A DNA stretch of 64,000 nucleotides, from NCBI GenBank assembly GCA_910589155.1, contig CAJURY010000002.1:186001-250000 (forward strand), given 5' to 3'. The stretch comes from an uncultured Oscillospiraceae bacterium. Its GTDB lineage: Bacteria > Bacillota > Clostridia > Oscillospirales > Oscillospiraceae. Shown here piece after piece: positions 61,084 to 64,000 of the stretch. A model generated the notes under the pieces. It was not told the DNA's origin. It saw only the letters and a program-made list of their open reading frames with translations, and searched no databases. How positions within the stretch are numbered: the first letter of the stretch is position 1; each line of letters starts with the position of its first letter. The translations under genes were made by a program, and so were the position numbers.

Positions 61084-61181
61084 TGATTTCATATTTGACT
61101 CTTATCTTCAATGCCCATGATTTTAAATATTGAGTTGCCTTTAGACATAGACTCTGCTATTCTATAATAGGAAGTGTTTTA

Positions 61182-61457
61182 TCACAACAATTCGTCTTTT
61201 TGCAAGTCCTGCCCAACGTCCAGCCCTACAAAAAATTCATCATAGGCGCATTGGTAAATTTTGCGCAACGTAATCAAAACGCTGGCGCGAATATTCAGTT
61301 CCCCGTACTCATATTTTGCATAAGTGCTCCTGTCAATATCACACCCGCGAAGCTGCAATTCTTTACAGATTCCTTCTTGCGAAAATTGATTTTCCTGGCG
61401 CAGTCGGCGCAGATTATCGCCCATATTTCGATCCCGCCGAATTTTTTGTTCATCCAT
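61182..61457 (-). CDS. XRE family transcriptional regulator
   Basis: 91 residues. A HTH_3 domain spans about residues 14-70: NLRRLRQENQFSQEGICKEL (helices 1-2), DIDRSTYAKYEYGELNIRAS (recognition helix and helix 4) and VLITLRKIYQCAYDEFF. It is a stand-alone DNA-binding domain of the phage-repressor/SinR type with a short acidic tail. AAGGGGATATAG precedes the ATG. Lower GC than neighbouring core genes and next to a toxin-like remnant, hence probably acquired with it. Confidence 0.82.
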   Translation of the reverse strand: MDEQKIRRDRNMGDNLRRLRQENQFSQEGICKELQLRGCDIDRSTYAKYEYGELNIRASVLITLRKIYQCAYDEFFVGLDVGQDLQKDELL

Positions 61458-61579
61458 ATCTATATCCCCTTGGTCTAATATCAGTAGTCATTACCCTTAG
61501 TGTATGGGATAACTACATCCAATATTGACCGCGATACTGGACAACCAAAAAATTTTCGCTACTTTTCACATAATGCAAA

Positions 61580-61617
61580 ACCAACCCGGCGTCCATCTTT
61601 CCGAACGCCGGGCTGGT
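61580..61617 (-). terminator. Hairpin downstream of toxin-like remnant
   Basis: ACCAACCCGGCGT and ACGCCGGGCTGGT form a 13-bp stem with a short loop. On the minus strand TTGGTTTTGC follows. Confidence 0.6.
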
Positions 61618-61643
61618 ATACATTTAACCTTGGTTATTATAAG

Positions 61644-62342
61644 CTAAATGGAGCGAAATGTCACCTCCACTTTTGTGATAATATCCCGCAGCCGCTCGCC
61701 ATTGATAGGAAACTCCAGCGCCTCGTCCGCTGTGTCAAAAGTAATTTCTGAAGCCGGTTCTCCTGCCGCATAAGCAGTAATTTTTCCGTCCTTCCCATAA
61801 CGAACCACGCCATACGCTTTCCCTCTCCAGGAAAACTCTACTTCTCCACCACAGAAAATACACCACTTAAATTCTCCACTTGATTGAAAACGATTCTCCT
61901 CTGGCGAAATCCATAATATCTTGCCTTCCCCCATAAAAGACTTCCTTCCTGCAAACAAATCCGCAAAATCAGGCGTTTCTCCCTCTGGATAGTTGATTGG
62001 AGTACCCCAATTGGGATGATTTCCTTCCTATGTAATTTCGTGGTCATGGGGATTGGAATGATTGTCCCTGTCATGATCTGTATAATGCCTTTCCATATCC
62101 GCATATCCATTGTCGCCAATATGAGTTTGCATCAACGATCCTTTTGTCGTATACGATTGATTTATGCTTCCGGGCGTACCTGCAAACCTGTAATCAGATT
62201 GTTTTGATGGCTTCCACTGTCCGCCATAAGCGCTGCCGCCGCCCTTGCCAACGCGATATACATCCATTATATCATTGCTTTTCTGTTTTGCACCATCTAT
62301 TTTATAACAGGATAAATCATCTGCAAAACTTATTTTCTCCCT
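61644..62342 (-). pseudogene. Polymorphic-toxin-like C-terminal remnant with internal amber stop
   Basis: One continuous frame interrupted by a TAG at 62028-62030. It opens near 62342 without a start codon; the first ATG is at 62267 (MDVYRVGKGGGSAYGGQW). The part before the stop ends MERHYTDHDRDNHSNPHDHE and IT-stop; after it comes EGNHPNWGTPINYPEGETPD, so TAG most likely replaces a Trp TGG. Further on, an ATG at 61934 with GGAAGGAAG upstream could start a separate 97-residue protein (MGEGKILWISPEENRF to VEVTFRSI), in the place of an immunity or partner protein. The HYTDH...NPHDH text resembles C-terminal regions of Rhs/polymorphic-toxin-type proteins; this is from memory of the pattern, not a search. 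Confidence 0.6.
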
Positions 62343-62360
62343 TCATAAGAAAGCGCATAA

Positions 62361-62393
62361 AAAGCCCGCGATGCACTTTGATGTGCAACGCGG
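62361..62393 (-). terminator. Terminator after spoVAC
   Basis: CCGCG-TTGCAC and GTGCA-TCGCGG arms around ATCAAA on the minus strand, followed by GCTTTTTATGC. It lies 10 bases past the spoVAC stop. Confidence 0.8.
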
Positions 62394-62402
62394 ACTATAT
62401 TT

Positions 62403-62840
62403 TCAAAGCAAAGTGGAAATCCAATAAATCAGACCGTACACCACGCTGGAGGAAAGGCCGATGACGATGACGGGGCCGGCAATAGAAAACGCCTTTACAC
62501 AGGTGCCGGTAATGACCCCTTCTGATTTAAACTCAATCGACGGCGCGACAATGGAGTTGGCAAAGCCCGTAATGGGCACCAGGGTTCCCGCACCCGCAAC
62601 TTTTGCGATATCGTCATAGATACTGAAGCCGGTAAGCAATGCCGAAAGCACCACCAGCGACATGGAAACCGCCGTTCCCGCCTCTTTATCGCCAAGCCCC
62701 ATGCTGCCAAACCAGTTCATCAAAAGCTGACCCAATACGCAAATCAGTCCGCCAATCCAGAAAGCATTCAGGCAGTCTTTGATAAGCGGCGATTTTTTCG
62801 CTTTTTGAGAGACAATTTGTCCATATTCTTCATTTGTCAT
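62403..62840 (-). CDS. spoVAC: Stage V sporulation protein AC
   Basis: 145 residues, multi-pass membrane protein of the spore dipicolinate channel. DCLNAFWIGGLICVLGQLL, SALLTGFSIYDDIAKVAGAG and PITGFANSIVAPSIEFKSEG follow SpoVAC closely; the length fits AC rather than AE. In B. subtilis SpoVAC is the mechanosensitive pore. The usual neighbours spoVAD and spoVAE are not here: a terminator follows at once. Its ribosome-binding site GAAGGGGG lies in the 3' arm of the rplQ terminator, six T's before the ATG. Confidence 0.9.
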   Translation of the reverse strand: MTNEEYGQIVSQKAKKSPLIKDCLNAFWIGGLICVLGQLLMNWFGSMGLGDKEAGTAVSMSLVVLSALLTGFSIYDDIAKVAGAGTLVPITGFANSIVAPSIEFKSEGVITGTCVKAFSIAGPVIVIGLSSSVVYGLIYWISTLL

Positions 62841-62847
62841 AAAAAAG

Positions 62848-62879
62848 CCCCCTTCGAGTCCAGTTTGACCCGAAGGGGG
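62848..62879 (-). terminator. rplQ terminator overlapping spoVAC ribosome-binding site
   Basis: CCCCCTTCG and CGAAGGGGG (9-bp stem, 14-base loop) followed on the minus strand by CTTTTTT, which runs straight into the spoVAC ATG at 62840. The 3' arm supplies the only Shine-Dalgarno-like sequence for spoVAC. Confidence 0.8.
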
Positions 62880-62899
62880 AATTTTTATTCAAAAATCGA

Positions 62900-63247
62900 T
62901 TAAATCAGCTCAATCACTGCCATTTCAGCAGCGTCGCCCCGGCGCGCGCCAATGCGGGTTACGCGGGTATAGCCGCCGTTGCGGTCGGCATACTTGGGAG
63001 CGGTCTCTGTGAAGAGCTTGTGGACGACGTCCTCTTTGGTGATGTAGGACATAGCCTTGCGGTAAGCCGCCAGGTTGCTGTTGCCCTTCTTGCCCAAAGT
63101 AATCATCTTCTCCACAACAGGCTGCACTTCCTTGGCTCTGTAGAAAGTGGTCTCAATTTTGCCATTTTCCAGCAGGGCGGTAGTCAACTGGCGCAGCATC
63201 GCTTTTCTCTGATCGCTGGTTCTGCCGAGTTTCCGAGTGCCAAACAT
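62900..63247 (-). CDS. rplQ: 50S ribosomal protein L17
   Basis: 115 residues, full-length bacterial L17: MFGTRKLGRTSDQRKAMLRQ at the N-terminus, IETTFYRAKEVQPVVEKMIT in the middle and GYTRVTRIGARRGDAAEMAV at the C-terminus. Last gene of the alpha operon, 24 bases after rpoA, with a terminator directly downstream. Confidence 0.97.
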   Translation of the reverse strand: MFGTRKLGRTSDQRKAMLRQLTTALLENGKIETTFYRAKEVQPVVEKMITLGKKGNSNLAAYRKAMSYITKEDVVHKLFTETAPKYADRNGGYTRVTRIGARRGDAAEMAVIELI

Positions 63248-63271
63248 GAACGTTTCCTCCTTTGTAAAAGG

Positions 63272-64000
63272 TTAGTTATTGTTATTTGCGTCGTCGCTGG
63301 CCAGGGACAAGCCCATCATTTCCAGCTTTTTCTGCACCTCGTCCAGAGACTTCTTGCCCATGTTGCGAACCTTCATCATATCCTCGCCGGTCTTATTCAC
63401 AAGATCCTCAACGGTATTGATGTTGGCGCGCTTCAGGCAGTTGAAGCTGCGGACAGAAAGATCCAACTCATCAATGGTCATTTGCAGCACCTTATTGGGA
63501 CCGGCTTCCGCCTTTTCCACAACGGTGGTGCTGTTGCTGACTGTCTCAGACAGGTTGGTAAACAGGCTCAGGTGATCGGACAAGATCTTCGCGCCCAGAG
63601 AAACGGCGTCTCTGGCGGAAATGGTAGAGTCTGTCCAGACTTCCAGGGTCAGCTTGTCATAGTCGGTCATGTTGCCCACACGGGTATTTTCCACCGTATA
63701 GTTCACCTTATGCACAGGGGTATAGATGGAGTCGATGGGAATCACGCCAATGACAGTCTGCGCTGTCTTGTTCCGATCTGCGGATACATAGCCGCGTCCA
63801 TGGGACATGGTGATCTCCATGTTCAGCGTCGCGTCCGGGCCTAAAGTGCAGATAGGCAGCTCCGGGTTCAAAATTTCAACCTCGGCGTCTGCTTTGATGT
63901 CGCCTGCGGTGACATCGCAAGGACCCACCGCGTCAATATAGACGGTCTTGACGCCCTGGCAATGCAGCTTTGCGATAATGCGCTTAATCGCCAGAACGAT
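63272..64000 (-). CDS. rpoA: RNA polymerase alpha subunit, C-terminal part
   Basis: 243 codons in frame to the right edge; the N-terminus lies outside the window. The N-terminal assembly domain is represented by KTVYIDAVGPCDVTAGDI, NPELPICTLGPDATLNMEIT and PVHKVNYTVENTRVG. The alpha-CTD contains DLSVRSFNCLKRANINTVEDL and VRNMGKKSLDEVQKKLEMMG, the DNA/UP-element and activator-contact motifs. It lies upstream of rplQ in the usual order. Confidence 0.97.
   Translation of the reverse strand: MVLAIKRIIAKLHCQGVKTVYIDAVGPCDVTAGDIKADAEVEILNPELPICTLGPDATLNMEITMSHGRGYVSADRNKTAQTVIGVIPIDSIYTPVHKVNYTVENTRVGNMTDYDKLTLEVWTDSTISARDAVSLGAKILSDHLSLFTNLSETVSNSTTVVEKAEAGPNKVLQMTIDELDLSVRSFNCLKRANINTVEDLVNKTGEDMMKVRNMGKKSLDEVQKKLEMMGLSLASDDANNNN

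Larger units (their letters stand above)
60867..61181. other. Gene-free repeat-bearing stretch
   Basis: No gene. Holds a GGGGC-family repeat (60977-61010), several short inverted repeats (GGGCAGCGCCC at 60872, CTACCCCG/CGGGTAG near 60950), and a strong 14-bp-arm hairpin at 61044-61083. Confidence 0.55.

Noticed and set aside
61140..61170. TATAAT-like box on the plus strand (near 61163).
   Set aside because: No -35 at proper spacing and no plus-strand gene downstream.

Overview
The window reads as chromosome of an endospore-forming gut-type clostridium, most like Oscillospiraceae/Ruminococcaceae. The evidence is SpoIIR and SpoVAC, AddAB instead of RecBCD, a long SRP RNA with an Alu domain in front of dnaX-ybaB-recR, YlbM/TmcAL next to acetate kinase, the MEP enzyme IspE, two VanW proteins, SLH domains, and GC-rich coding sequence with lower-GC accessory islands. 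No rRNA, tRNA, CRISPR array, transposase or phage module was seen. Genus cannot be fixed from the sequence alone.

Layout. 1-7.3 kb (minus): addB-addA, spoIIR, ispE and a DUF1015 gene. 7.3-13.1 kb: a small DUF378 membrane protein, an aldo/keto reductase with a ferredoxin tail, a thioredoxin reductase, and an arcA-arcB arginine deiminase pair divergent from a small helix-turn-helix-like protein. 13.2-21 kb (minus): a VanW surface protein, mfd, pth and prs. 21.3-28.2 kb: uvrA with a LexA-like operator, a degenerate histidine kinase, radC and uvrB. With mfd these make a repair-rich neighbourhood. 28.2-33.1 kb: a phosphoribosyltransferase, then an accessory island of three lipoprotein paralogs alternating with two copies of a secreted protein, one of them decapitated by recombination.

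33.1-45.1 kb (minus): GNAT, recR, ybaB, dnaX, SRP RNA, acpP, two tandem sigma-70-family genes, dnaG, dgt, a streptothricin-acetyltransferase-like GNAT, yigZ, hflX and a putative metallopeptidase. 45.4-49.1 kb: rpmE, a metallophosphoesterase, tmcAL and divergent ackA. 49.4-54.9 kb: two membrane proteins, a low-GC cysteine-peptidase-like SLH protein whose start lies in a shifted A8 tract, pepT, and a frameshifted vanW. 54.9-64 kb: a 52-residue gene, an LTA-synthase-like enzyme, an orphan solute-binding lipoprotein, DUF1934, ddl, a small acidic protein, an XRE regulator, a toxin-like remnant with an internal stop, spoVAC, rplQ and rpoA (runs off the end).

Most intergenic regions carry dispersed palindromic repeats. 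Three classes stand out: a short GGGGC/GCCCC inverted repeat, a larger multi-hairpin element present twice with paired-arm covariation, and TIR-bounded segments sandwiched between two copies of the same local hairpin. The strongest candidates for undescribed biology are the dnaG-linked sigma pair, in which DNA-recognition and region-1.1-like parts look divided between two proteins, the lipoprotein/secreted-protein array, and the hairpin-flanked TIR elements.
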